Assembly: GCF_030282845.1 (NCBI RefSeq)
Contig: NZ_JASTWE010000003.1
Location: 1 to 64,000, forward strand
From: Pseudodesulfovibrio pelocollis
GTDB taxonomy: Bacteria; Desulfobacterota; Desulfovibrionia; Desulfovibrionales; Desulfovibrionaceae
Length of the DNA stretch: 64,000 nucleotides
Direction of reading: 5' to 3'
The position numbers and the translations under genes were made by a program. The notes beneath the pieces were generated by a model. It saw only the letters and a program-made list of their open reading frames with translations. It was not told the DNA's origin and made no database searches. Below, piece after piece: positions 36,862 through 46,626 of the stretch. How positions within the stretch are numbered: position 1 is the first letter of the stretch; every line of letters starts with the position of its first letter.

Positions 36862-37640
36862 GCCTGATCAAGCCCGCAGAGCATGGAGCCGAGGATGCGG
36901 CCGCACTTGTGGGCGCAGGAGGCGTAGACCCCGCCGTGCCGCCGGGTGCCCGAGCGGTTCTCCCGGCCGAGATAGAACTCGGCCACGCCCAGCGGGGTCA
37001 GGGAGTGGCGGGCCGCATAGCCCAGGAGCTTGGGCGCGCAGCAGTCGCCCGTGCCTGAGGGAATGCCGCCCTCGCCGTGCACGATGGCTGGCAGGGGCTT
37101 CAGCTCGCGGCGGAAGTTGGGGATGCGGTAAAGGGCGTGGATGTCGAGCATCAGGGCGCGCGAAAGCTCGCGCCGTCTGGCGGCCAGGGTGGTCCGCCCG
37201 GGGCTGCCCTCGGCCAGGCGTTCCATGTCGCGGCCGAGCCGCTTGATGAGCCGCTCCACTCCGCCGCTCATGGAGGCCAGGGCCTCGGTGTCCACCAGGG
37301 GCGGCACCCAGCCGGGCACGCGCCACACGCCGTTGAACTGGCCGGAAAAGGCCTTGAGCACCCCGGTGCGCCCCTCTTGGTCGCGGCAGACGAGCACCCC
37401 AAACATGTGCCCCCGGGCCTCGCCGAAGAGGGGGGCGGTGGAGAGGCGCGGGTCCGCGTTGGCGTCGTCAACGTGCAGGTCCACGCGCCCGGCGCTGGTC
37501 AGGGCGCGCAACAGTTCCCGTGCCTGGACCACGGCCGGACCAATGGGCAGGGAGTGCACCCTCCCGCACCGGGAGCAATACCCGGAGCAGGCGGTCCGAA
37601 TGTCGCTTTCGGCAGATATCTCGATTAGTTCCATCAGCAT
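36858..37640 (-). CDS. Accessory half of a split RluA-family protein
   Basis: About 260 residues. I recognise the features of the N-terminal region found in roughly 500-600-residue RluA-family proteins: a CSGYCSRCG cysteine cluster near the start, HMFGVLVCRDQEGRTGVLKAFSGQFNGVWRVPGWVPP, a helical middle (LAARRRELSRALMLDIHALY), and GTGDCCAPKLLGYAARHSLTPLGVAEFYLG with CAHKCGRILGSMLCG near the end. The function of this region is unknown; it may bind RNA or iron/zinc. The stop overlaps the synthase start. ATG 37640 was chosen because upstream sequence is a long palindrome; ATG 37634 is the alternative. No Shine-Dalgarno sequence is seen. Confidence 0.72.
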   Translation of the reverse strand: MLMELIEISAESDIRTACSGYCSRCGRVHSLPIGPAVVQARELLRALTSAGRVDLHVDDANADPRLSTAPLFGEARGHMFGVLVCRDQEGRTGVLKAFSGQFNGVWRVPGWVPPLVDTEALASMSGGVERLIKRLGRDMERLAEGSPGRTTLAARRRELSRALMLDIHALYRIPNFRRELKPLPAIVHGEGGIPSGTGDCCAPKLLGYAARHSLTPLGVAEFYLGRENRSGTRRHGGVYASCAHKCGRILGSMLCGLDQA

Positions 37641-37646
37641 ATGAAC

Positions 37647-37687
37647 GTACAGTGACCCCACCGCGATGTGCGATGGGGCCACTGTAC
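37647..37687. repeat. 41-bp imperfect palindrome before the split RluA operon
   Basis: GTACAGTG, CCCCA and CGC on the left are mirrored by GCG, TGGGG and CACTGTAC on the right, with single mismatched bases between blocks and a 5-nt centre. The element ends 7 bp before the start codon at 37640 and lies 31 bp after greA. It may be an operator or a 5'-UTR hairpin; there is no T-run to make it a terminator. Confidence 0.6.
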
Positions 37688-37718
37688 ACCGAAGGCAAGT
37701 GAGAACCAAGTGCAAAAT

Positions 37719-38213
37719 CTACCGGATTTTCAACCCCGCTGAACCCAGGAACTGGACAGAGAGAATCTCGTATTCGATGCGGCCGCGCGGGGCGTCCACC
37801 ACGACCTCGTCGCCAGCCTCCTTGCCGAGCAGGGCGAGGCCCATGGGCGAGAGCACAGAGATGGAGCCGTTCTTGTGGTCCGCGTCGTCCGGGCCAAGCA
37901 GGGTGAACCGCTTGGTCTCCTCGGTCTCGATGTCCTCGATCTCCACCGTGGCCCCGAATATGGCGCGCTCACCGCCCAGGGTGTCGAGATCGAGCACGTC
38001 AAAGAGCGGCATGCGCGAGTTGATGTAGGTGATGCGCGCCTCCAGCATGCCCTGGCGCTCGCGGGCGGCGTCGTAGCCCGCGTTCTCGCTCAGGTCGCCC
38101 TCCTCGCGGGCCTCCTTGATGGCCTGGATGATGGCGGGCCGCTGCGCCCTGAGATCTTCGAGTTCCTGCCTGATCTTTTCAAAGCCTTGTTTGGAAATGG
38201 GAATCCTGTCCAT
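37719..38213 (-). CDS. greA: Transcript cleavage factor GreA
   Basis: 164 residues. The N-terminal coiled-coil hairpin (IPISKQGFEKIRQELEDLRAQRPAIIQAIKEA in outline) has the acidic tip EEGDLSENAGYDAARERQ, with the Asp/Glu pair that activates cleavage of backtracked RNA. The C-terminal FKBP-like domain ends with SPMGLALLGKEAGDEVVV. It acts in the RNA polymerase secondary channel. Start ATG 38213 has AAGGAAA upstream. Confidence 0.93.
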   Translation of the reverse strand: MDRIPISKQGFEKIRQELEDLRAQRPAIIQAIKEAREEGDLSENAGYDAARERQGMLEARITYINSRMPLFDVLDLDTLGGERAIFGATVEIEDIETEETKRFTLLGPDDADHKNGSISVLSPMGLALLGKEAGDEVVVDAPRGRIEYEILSVQFLGSAGLKIR

Positions 38214-38242
38214 TGCGTGTTTCCTTCCGGTGTATGTAAGGT

Positions 38243-38287
38243 AAAAAAAAAGAGCAGTTGCGCGGCTTCTCAAGGGAGGGACCGCGC
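38243..38287 (-). promoter_or_regulatory. Candidate leader terminator upstream of greA
   Basis: On the minus strand GCGCGG (38287-38282) can pair with CCGCGC (38265-38260), followed after 8 nt by nine T residues (38251-38243), 30 nt before greA. E. coli greA has a comparable leader terminator that yields the GraL RNA. The spacer between stem and T-run is longer than ideal. Confidence 0.35.
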
Positions 38288-38383
38288 CCCTGCGTTTATC
38301 GTCTCGTGTGCGTGACAAATGAATACATAGAACATGAACGCGCATTGGTCAAGCCTTGGCTGAGCGGAAAACGCATTCCGCAG

Positions 38384-38534
38384 TTGACACGGGCGGGCGG
38401 AGTGCATCACAAATGTTACTTTGCGCGGCGGGGGACATGGACGCTCCCCGCCTTTCCTGCGGCCTGCACCCGGGCCGGGAAACCCAACCGCCAGACGCCT
38501 GCCGGGATGGCGGGCTACCGCAACGGAGGATTCG
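38384..38534 (+). promoter_or_regulatory. Promoter and leader of the BMP-transporter operon
   Basis: TTGACA (38384-38389) and TCACAA (38407-38412) are 17 bp apart. The leader of about 115 nt can fold a GCCTGCC/GGCGGGC hairpin just before the GGAGG ribosome site. No known riboswitch consensus was recognised. This and the greA leader account for the 320-bp gap between the two genes. Confidence 0.45.
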
Positions 38535-39722
38535 ATGCCCAAGCTACGCTCACTGCTTTTCGTGATGCTCTCTGTGGTGTTCATGGCCGCACTGCTCGTC
38601 CCCGGGCCTGCCTCGGCCAAGGATTTCACCATCGGCCTGATCCTGGTCGGCCCCTACAACGACAAGGGATACAGCCAGGCCCAGTATGAGGGCGGCAAGT
38701 ATGTCGAGGCCCACATGCCCGGCGCAAGGATGATCTACCTCGACAAGGTCAACCCGGCCGACCGGCCCGGCCTGACCGTGCCCCAGGTGGTGGACGACCT
38801 GGTCGAAAAGGGCGCGGACCTGATCATCGCCGGGTCCGACGACATGAAGGACGGCATCCTCGAAGCCGCGCGCATGCACCCGGACAAGACCTTTGTCCAC
38901 ATCTCGGGCGACGCCACCTGGACCGGCGCGGCCCCGGCCAACCTCGGCAACCTCTTCAGCCGCATGGAATACCCCCAGATGATGGCCGGATTCACTGCGG
39001 CCATGGCCACCGAGACCGGCAAGATCGGCTACCTCGGCCCCCTGATCAACGAGGAGACCCGCCGTCTGGTGGCGGCCGCCTACCTCGGCGCGGCCCATGC
39101 CTGGACCACGGTGCGCGGCAGGGACGTCAAGGACCTCTCCTTCAACGTCAAATGGATCGGCTTCTGGTTCAACATCCCCGGCGTCACCGCCGACCCGACC
39201 CAGGTGGCGGGCTCCTTCTTCGACACCGGGCACGATGTGGTCATCTCGGGCATCGACACCCCGGAGGCCGTGGCCGTGGCCAGACAGAAGAGCAGCCAGG
39301 GCGCCAAGGTCTTCGCCCTGCCCTACGACTATGAAAAGGCCTGCGAAGGCCAGGGTGCCATCTGTCTCGGCGTGCCCTACTTCAACTGGGGCCCGGGCTT
39401 CCTGCGCCTGGCCACCCAGGTGCGCGACGGCAGCTACAAGCCCGCCTTCGAGTGGGACGCGCCCTACTGGGCCAAGATCAACGACCACGACAAGTCGCCC
39501 GTGGGCTTCATGCCCGGCGAGGGCATGACCCCCGAGATCCAGGCCAAGCTCGACGGGTTCGTGGCCCAGATGGGTTCGGGCCAGCTCGACCTGTTCACCG
39601 GCCCCCTCAACTATCAGGACGGCTCCGTGTTCCTCAAGCCCGGCGAAAAGGCCACGGACAAGCAGATCTGGTACATGGAGCAGTTGCTTGAGGGCATGAC
39701 GGGACAGTCCAGCGCCAGATAG
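38535..39722 (+). CDS. BMP-family ABC transporter substrate-binding protein
   Basis: 395 residues with a signal peptide (1-28, ending ASA) and no lipobox, so it is periplasmic. The PnrA/BMP pattern is clear: FTIGLILVGPYNDKGYSQAQYEG, ADLIIAGSDDMKDGILEAA, NLFSRMEYPQMMAGFTAAM and KIGYLGPL. Family members bind purine nucleosides, but members near catabolic genes can bind other ligands. GGAGG precedes ATG 38535. It is the first gene of a six-gene operon ending with glycerate kinase. Confidence 0.88.
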   Translation: MPKLRSLLFVMLSVVFMAALLVPGPASAKDFTIGLILVGPYNDKGYSQAQYEGGKYVEAHMPGARMIYLDKVNPADRPGLTVPQVVDDLVEKGADLIIAGSDDMKDGILEAARMHPDKTFVHISGDATWTGAAPANLGNLFSRMEYPQMMAGFTAAMATETGKIGYLGPLINEETRRLVAAAYLGAAHAWTTVRGRDVKDLSFNVKWIGFWFNIPGVTADPTQVAGSFFDTGHDVVISGIDTPEAVAVARQKSSQGAKVFALPYDYEKACEGQGAICLGVPYFNWGPGFLRLATQVRDGSYKPAFEWDAPYWAKINDHDKSPVGFMPGEGMTPEIQAKLDGFVAQMGSGQLDLFTGPLNYQDGSVFLKPGEKATDKQIWYMEQLLEGMTGQSSAR

Positions 39723-39725
39723 CAG

Positions 39726-41219
39726 ATGATCGTCTTACAGGACATTCACAAGCATTACGGCCGGGTTCGGGCCAACGACGGCGTCAGCCTGACCCTCGAA
39801 CCCGGCCGCATCTATGCCCTGGTGGGGGAGAACGGCGCGGGCAAGAGCACGCTCATGCGCGTGCTGGCCGGGCACACCCGCCCCACCTCTGGCACCATCG
39901 ACCTGGGCGGCCGCACCGTGGCTTTCCTCACGCCGACCCTGGCCCGCGAGCACGGGGTGGGCATGCTCTATCAGGACCCGCTTGATTTCCCGGCCATGCC
40001 CATCTGGGAGAACTTCCAGTTGGGCGCGCCCAAACGGACCAAGGGGCAGGTCTTCGACGTCATCGGCGAACTTTCCTACCGCCTCGACGCCTGCTTCCTG
40101 CCCGACGAGGCGGTCTCGTCCCTGACCGTGGGCGAGCGCCAACTGCTCGAACTGCTCCGGCTGCTGGACCTGGGGGCCACCACGCTGATCCTCGACGAGC
40201 CGACAACGGGCATCACCCCGGAGCAGAAACGCGAACTCTTCGACCTGCTCATGAAGCTGGCCCGCGAGGAGAACCACACCATCGTCCTGGTCACCCACAA
40301 GCTCTCCGAGGCCCTGGAGATGGCCGACGCCATCCTTGTCATGCGCCAGGGCGCCATTGTCGCCACCCTGACCCCGCCTTATGACGAAGGGGAACTGGTG
40401 CTGCGCATGTTCGGCGATGCGGCGGAGTCCGAAGGGGCGGACGCGCCCGGACCGGCCACCCCCAGACCGGCCGCCCTTGACGCGCCCCCCCGGCTGCGGC
40501 TGGACAACGTGGTCATGGCCGGCCCCAAGTATTCCATGGGGCCGATGCGTTTCTCGGCCCGGCCCGGCGAATGCATCGGGCTGGCCGGGCTGGACGGCAG
40601 CGGCCAGGAGCTGTTCCTGCGCGGCCTGTGCGGCCTGGACCGCATGCCCGGCGGCACCCTGACCCTGGATGGCCGGGCATACACCACCAACGATTTTCCC
40701 GTGCTGCGCCGGGCCGGGGTCCACTTCGTGCCCGCCGACCGGCTGGAGATGGCGCTCTTCCCGGCCCTGACCCTGCGCGAGCACATCGCCCTGGCCTTTC
40801 CGGGCCGTTCCGACGAGCTGGACGCCTTCTACCAGAGCCAGTGCGTGGAGCGCTTCAACCTGCGCGCCCACCCACAGACCCGGGCCAGCGAGCTGTCCGG
40901 CGGCAACCAGCAGCGGCTGCTCCTCTCCCTCATCCCGGACCACGCCGCCCTGCTGCTCATGGAGCATCCCACACGCGGCCTTGACGCGGGCTCGGCCCGG
41001 CAGGTGTGGAGCCATCTCCACGACCGCTGCCGGGCGGGCGCGACCCTGATCTTCTTCTCGCCGGACCTCGACGAGGTGCTGGCGCACAGCCACCGGGTGG
41101 CGGTCTTCTATGACCGGGCCATGGCCGCGGTGGTGGATCGCGCCCGGGCCACCACCGAGGTGGTGGGCGCGCTCATGGCAGGCAAGGACCCCGACCAAGT
41201 CCTGGGAGGCGGGCAATGA
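39726..41219 (+). CDS. Double-domain ABC transporter ATPase (sugar/nucleoside type)
   Basis: 497 residues containing two ABC modules, as in RbsA, MglA and NupO. The first has Walker A VGENGAGKST, signature LTVGERQ and Walker B LILDEPTTGI; the second has a degenerate Walker A (GLDGSGQE), signature ELSGGNQQR and LLLMEHPTRGLD. One active and one degenerate site is usual for this class. It starts 3 bp after the binding-protein gene and overlaps the next start (ATGA). Confidence 0.9.
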   Translation: MIVLQDIHKHYGRVRANDGVSLTLEPGRIYALVGENGAGKSTLMRVLAGHTRPTSGTIDLGGRTVAFLTPTLAREHGVGMLYQDPLDFPAMPIWENFQLGAPKRTKGQVFDVIGELSYRLDACFLPDEAVSSLTVGERQLLELLRLLDLGATTLILDEPTTGITPEQKRELFDLLMKLAREENHTIVLVTHKLSEALEMADAILVMRQGAIVATLTPPYDEGELVLRMFGDAAESEGADAPGPATPRPAALDAPPRLRLDNVVMAGPKYSMGPMRFSARPGECIGLAGLDGSGQELFLRGLCGLDRMPGGTLTLDGRAYTTNDFPVLRRAGVHFVPADRLEMALFPALTLREHIALAFPGRSDELDAFYQSQCVERFNLRAHPQTRASELSGGNQQRLLLSLIPDHAALLLMEHPTRGLDAGSARQVWSHLHDRCRAGATLIFFSPDLDEVLAHSHRVAVFYDRAMAAVVDRARATTEVVGALMAGKDPDQVLGGGQ

Positions 41220-42328
41220 AACGGGCAACGTCGCGGGCGACATCGCAGGAGAAATCGCGGACACAATCGCAGGAAAAGACGCAGGCATGGTCACGATTCC
41301 CGGCACTGACCGAGGCGGGCTGGCTCGGCGCGGCCCTGCTCCTGGCCCTGGGCCTGACCGTCCTGGTCACCCTGCCCTCGGGCGCGTCTCCTTTCGAGAC
41401 CATCGCGGTGCTCCTGGAGGGCGGGCTCGGCTCGGTGACCAAGCTCGGCCGCGCCCTGGCGGGCTGGGTGCCGCTGACGCTCTGCGCCGTTGGCCTGCTC
41501 GTGACCTTCACCGCCCGGCTCTGGAACATCGGCGTGGAGGGGCAGGTGGTCATGGGAGCCATCTTCTGCACCGCGGCCCTGCGCCCCTTTGACACCGGCG
41601 GCGTGCCCGAGATCATCCTGGCCATGGCCGCAGGCATCCTGGGCGGCGCGCTCTGGGCGCTGCTGGCCGGGCTGCTGCGCGTCTTTGGCCGGGTTCACGA
41701 GATTTTTTCCGGCCTGGGCCTCAACTTCGTGGCCCTGGGCGTGACCCTGTGGCTCATCTTCGGCCCGTGGAAGCGGCCGGGGGTGGCCTCCATGTCCGGC
41801 ACCGAGCCCATCGACGTGTCCCTGTGGCTGCCCCGGCTCGGCCCCATGAGCGTGAGCTGGGCCGCCCTGGCCCTGGCCCTGGCCGCCATCGTCGGTGTGG
41901 GCCTACTCCTGCGCCGCTCGTCCTGGGGGCTCAAGCTTCGGGCCGTGGGCGAGAACCCCAAGGCCGCCACCCTGTTCGCGCTGGGGCCGCGCCGCCGCCT
42001 GCTCCAGGCCTTCATGCTCTGCGGCGGGCTGGCCGGGCTGGCCGGAGCCATCCAGGTGCTGGGCGTCTACCACCGGCTGCTGCCCTCCATCTCGTCGAGC
42101 TACGGCTACACCGCCCTGCTGGTGGGCATGATGGCCTCCTTCCGGCTCGGCCCGGTGCCCTTCATCTGTTTCTTCTTCGCCGTGCTCACCGTGGGTTCCA
42201 TCCAGCTGCCCCTGCAAATGGGCCTTGATTCGTCCTTGAGCGGGGTCATCCAGGGAATAATGGTCCTGTCCGTGTTCATCGTCCACGGCCTGCGCCTATG
42301 GCTGCGCCAGAGAAGGGAGGCGGCATGA
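41216..42328 (+). CDS. ABC transporter permease, BPD_transp_2 family (first)
   Basis: 370 residues with about ten transmembrane helices and the family LWNIGVEGQVVMGAI, GRVHEIFSGLGLNFVALGV and AVGENPKAATLFALG segments. It pairs with the second permease. The first 24 residues are a hydrophilic tail encoded by five tandem 12-bp repeats, which is odd for this family. Stop and next start overlap (ATGA). Confidence 0.88.
   Translation: MKRATSRATSQEKSRTQSQEKTQAWSRFPALTEAGWLGAALLLALGLTVLVTLPSGASPFETIAVLLEGGLGSVTKLGRALAGWVPLTLCAVGLLVTFTARLWNIGVEGQVVMGAIFCTAALRPFDTGGVPEIILAMAAGILGGALWALLAGLLRVFGRVHEIFSGLGLNFVALGVTLWLIFGPWKRPGVASMSGTEPIDVSLWLPRLGPMSVSWAALALALAAIVGVGLLLRRSSWGLKLRAVGENPKAATLFALGPRRRLLQAFMLCGGLAGLAGAIQVLGVYHRLLPSISSSYGYTALLVGMMASFRLGPVPFICFFFAVLTVGSIQLPLQMGLDSSLSGVIQGIMVLSVFIVHGLRLWLRQRREAA
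41228..41287 (+). repeat. Five tandem 12-bp repeats inside the permease gene
   Basis: The units, each about ACATCGCAGGAG with 2-4 changes, lie at 41228-39, 40-51, 52-63, 64-75 and 76-87. They code for four-residue repeats (TSRA, TSQE, KSRT, QSQE, KTQA). Copy number could vary between strains. Confidence 0.8.
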
Positions 42329-43311
42329 CCGATACCATGGCCCTGGCCCTGGCCGCCGTGCTCATGGCCGCCGCGCCCCTGATCCTGGCCACCCTGGGCG
42401 AGACCCTCACCGAGAAGGCGGGCGTCATCAACCTGTCGCTGGACGGCTCCATCCTGCTGGCCGCCATGACCGCCTTTGCCGTGGCCGTGACCTTCGACAG
42501 TCCCTGGCTCGGCATGCTCGGCGGCATGGCCGTGGGCGCGGCCATCGCGGGCCTGCTCGGCGTCATCGGCATCTTTCTGGGTCAGTCGCAACTGGCCGTG
42601 GGCTTCATCCTCACCCTGCTGGCTCGCGACCTGGCCTACTTCCTGGGCCATTCCTTCTCGCGCCAGCCCGGGCCGGACCTCGGCCTGTGGACCATTCCGG
42701 GCCTGGGCGAGGTGGCCCTGATCGGCCCCGTTTTCGGCTCGCGCTCGCCCGTGGTCCACCTGAGCCTCGTGGCCGTCTTTTTGTGCTGGTGGTGGATGTA
42801 CCGCACCGAGGCGGGCATTCGGCTGCGGGCCGTGGGCGAGTCGCCCCGGGCGGCATTTGGCCGGGGCATCCGGGTGCGGCTGGTCAGGCTGTGGTACTGT
42901 CTGGCTGGCGGGGCGCTGGTGGGCATGGCCGGAGCCGCATACTCCCTGGCGGTCAAGCCCGGCTGGGGCCGCCCCCAGGGGTGCGAGGGCGCGGGCTGGA
43001 TTGCCCTGGCCATCGTCATCTTCGGCGGCTGGCACCCGGTGCGCGCGGCCCTTGGTGCAGTCCTCTTCGCCGCCCTCCAGGTGTCGGGCATCTATCTTCA
43101 GGATATCTTTCCGTCCATTCCGGCCCCGGTCTTCCAGGTGGCCCCGTTCCCCATGATGATCCTGACCCTGCTGGCCGTGAACATGGGTCGCGTGGGCTGG
43201 ATTCAGGATCTGGTCCGCCGCCACCCGCTCCTCAAGCGATTCTCCCGGGGCTGGTCCTTCGACCCCCCGGCGGCCCTGGGCCAGGACTTCGACCCCAGAA
43301 AGGGGCTGTAG
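42325..43311 (+). CDS. ABC transporter permease, BPD_transp_2 family (second)
   Basis: 328 residues, about nine or ten transmembrane helices. GETLTEKAGVINLSLDGSILLAAM is the signature of the second permease of BMP-type importers, and RAVGESPRAAFGRGI is the coupling-loop equivalent. It completes the importer of one binding protein, one double ATPase and two permeases. Confidence 0.88.
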   Translation: MTDTMALALAAVLMAAAPLILATLGETLTEKAGVINLSLDGSILLAAMTAFAVAVTFDSPWLGMLGGMAVGAAIAGLLGVIGIFLGQSQLAVGFILTLLARDLAYFLGHSFSRQPGPDLGLWTIPGLGEVALIGPVFGSRSPVVHLSLVAVFLCWWWMYRTEAGIRLRAVGESPRAAFGRGIRVRLVRLWYCLAGGALVGMAGAAYSLAVKPGWGRPQGCEGAGWIALAIVIFGGWHPVRAALGAVLFAALQVSGIYLQDIFPSIPAPVFQVAPFPMMILTLLAVNMGRVGWIQDLVRRHPLLKRFSRGWSFDPPAALGQDFDPRKGL

Positions 43312-43337
43312 CCCCCCGAGACCCCAAGGAGGCATTC

Positions 43338-44338
43338 ATGAGCAAACCGAAAATCTTCATCACCCGGCGCATCCCGGACGCGGGCATCGACCTGCTGGCC
43401 AAGACGGCCGAGGTGGCCGTCAATCCCGAGGACCGCACCCTGTCGCGGGCCGAGCTGCTGGCAGCGGTGGCCGACTGCCAGGGCGTCATCGGCCTGCTCA
43501 CCGAGAAGATCGACGCGGAGTTTTTCGAGGCCGCGCCGGGGCTCAAGGGCTACGCCAACTACGCCGTGGGCTACGACAACATCGACGTGGCCGAGGCCAC
43601 CCGCCGCGCCATCCCGGTCTCCAACACCCCGGGCGTGCTCACCGACGCCACGGCCGAATGCGCCTGGGCGCTCCTCTTTGCCACGGCCCGGCGCGTGGTG
43701 GAGGCGGACAGGGTCATGCGCTCGGGCGCGTGGCAGGGCTGGGGGCCGCTCCAATTCATGGGCCAGGGCGTGCGCGGCAAGACGCTGGGCATCGTGGGCG
43801 CGGGCCGCATCGGCACGGCCATGGCCCTGATGTCGCGCGGGTTCGACATGCCGGTGCTCTACACCAGTTCCTCGGGCAGGCGCAACGCGGTGCTCGAAGA
43901 CCGGCTTGGTGCGCGCCTCGTGCCCTTTGACACCCTGCTGGCCGAGGCGGACTTCATCTCCATCCACGCCCCGCTCACGCCCGACACCCGCCACCTCTTC
44001 GACGCCACCGCCTTTGCCCGGATGAAGCCCACGGCCTGCATCGTGAACACGGCGCGCGGCCCGGTGATCAACGAGGACGACCTCGTGGCAGCCCTCAAGG
44101 ATGGCATGATCGCCGGGGCGGGCCTCGACGTGTTCGAGCGCGAACCAGCCATGGCCGAGGGACTGGCCGGGCTGGACAACGCCGTGGTCCTGCCCCACAT
44201 CGGCTCGGCCACCATCGAATCGCGAACCGACATGGCCACCCTGGCCGCGCGCAACATGCTCGCCATGCTGGCCGGGCAGCGGCCCGAGACCTGCCTCAAC
44301 CCGCAGCTCTTCGACGGGCAGAACAGCGGAGCAACGGC

Positions 44339-44342
<4 letters not shown>
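43338..44342 (+). CDS. D-2-hydroxyacid dehydrogenase (glycerate dehydrogenase/hydroxypyruvate reductase type)
   Basis: 334 residues. The NAD(P)-binding GIVGAGRIGTAMA motif (near 157-169), the substrate loop NYAVGYDNID, the catalytic Arg/Glu region and the HIGSATIESRTDMA histidine are all present. It resembles GyaR/GhrB, interconverting glycerate with hydroxypyruvate or glycolate with glyoxylate. GGAG precedes ATG 43338. Coupling by ATGA to glycerate kinase makes glycerate the likely intermediate. Confidence 0.87.
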
Positions 44343-45706
<1,364 letters not shown>

Positions 45707-45741
45707 CCGGGATCACGGCCCAAACAGACGCATCGAACGGC

Positions 45742-45780
45742 AAAGACCGGCGCGCAGGGGGCTGCGCGCCGGTCTTTTTT
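45742..45780 (+). terminator. Terminator of the BMP/glycerate operon
   Basis: A perfect 16-bp stem (AAAGACCGGCGCGCAG with its complement, 45742-45757 and 45762-45777) with a GGGG loop runs into T residues. Confidence 0.94.
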
Positions 45781-45802
45781 GCGGACCCGGAAATTTCGCG
45801 TG

Positions 45803-46432
45803 TCAGCGGACCGGGAAATCGAAATAGGTGTCCGGGAAAGGCTCATCCTCAAGGGTGAAGTGCCACCACTCCTCGGCCAGGGGGCGGAAGCCGTGGCTGA
45901 TCATGATCCCCTGGAGCAGGGCGCGGTTGGCGCGCACCTGGGCGGCCATGGCCGGGCTGTCGGGCCAGGAGGGCGGGCCAAAGAAGTCGAAGGCAGTGCC
46001 CATGTCCAGCGGCTTGCCCGTGGCCGCATCGATGATGGTCAGGTCCACCGTGGAGCCGCGCGAATGGCCGGACTTGGCCGCGATGTAGTCGTCAAGATTC
46101 TCTGCCCAGCGCACGAAATGGTCCACGGCCCGCTGGGGCCGGTAGCCGTCAAAGACCTTGAGGCCGAGGCCGAAGCGGGCCAGGGTCGCCTGCACCCCGG
46201 CCAGGGCGCGGGCCGCCTGCACCGTCAGGATGACGCGCGGCGCCTCGTATCCGTCCACCGGCTCGCCCACGAAATTGTGGCTGGTGAAGTAGCGCACGTC
46301 GAGGACCACGCCGGGGACCGCCTCGTCCACGTGGCAGAACCCCTCGGGCAGCCCGGCCCAGGCCGGAGCGGCCAGCAGCAGGACCAGGGCCAGGGCCAGG
46401 AGGCAGGGACGTGGGGTGCGGAAATAAAGCAT
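45803..46432 (-). CDS. D-Ala-D-Ala dipeptidase, VanX/DdpX family, exported
   Basis: 209 residues with a signal peptide (1-26, ending AWA). The zinc-site motif SGHSRGSTVDLTI (SxHxxGxAxD type) and EWWHFTL (EWWH) are intact, so it should be an active periplasmic dipeptidase. AAGGAG lies six nt before ATG 46432. Without vanHA neighbours it is more likely to recycle D-Ala-D-Ala from cell wall than to give glycopeptide resistance. Confidence 0.88.
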   Translation of the reverse strand: MLYFRTPRPCLLALALVLLLAAPAWAGLPEGFCHVDEAVPGVVLDVRYFTSHNFVGEPVDGYEAPRVILTVQAARALAGVQATLARFGLGLKVFDGYRPQRAVDHFVRWAENLDDYIAAKSGHSRGSTVDLTIIDAATGKPLDMGTAFDFFGPPSWPDSPAMAAQVRANRALLQGIMISHGFRPLAEEWWHFTLEDEPFPDTYFDFPVR

Positions 46433-46534
46433 GGGCCGCTCCTTGATGGTGGCTGATGCAAGGACCATGGCGGTCCTCCCGATTTTTTCCGGATACCCGA
46501 AACCGCCAACGCGGGCAAGACCGACCCGAGTCTG

Positions 46535-46624
46535 CGCCAGGGCAAACGCATCGGATTTCGAGTCAGCGCTTCGATTGTGAAGCGGTTGCCCACCCGGCGA
46601 TTCTTTGATGCGTTTGCCCTGGCG
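46535..46624. repeat. Large palindromic (REP-like) element, copy 1
   Basis: CGCCAGGGCAAACGCATC (46535-46552) and its exact reverse complement (46607-46624) are 18-bp arms around 54 nt that contain a nested GCTTC/GAAGC hairpin. It lies between the vanX-like gene and the diguanylate cyclase stop codon. Parts recur in the same order at 52741-52792. Confidence 0.75.
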
Positions 46625-46626
46625 GA

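Noticed and set aside
38413-38534. Cobalamin riboswitch in the BMP operon leader
   Set aside because: Short fragments such as CCAGACGCCTGCC look similar to the 3' end of that class, but the GCCACTG core is absent.
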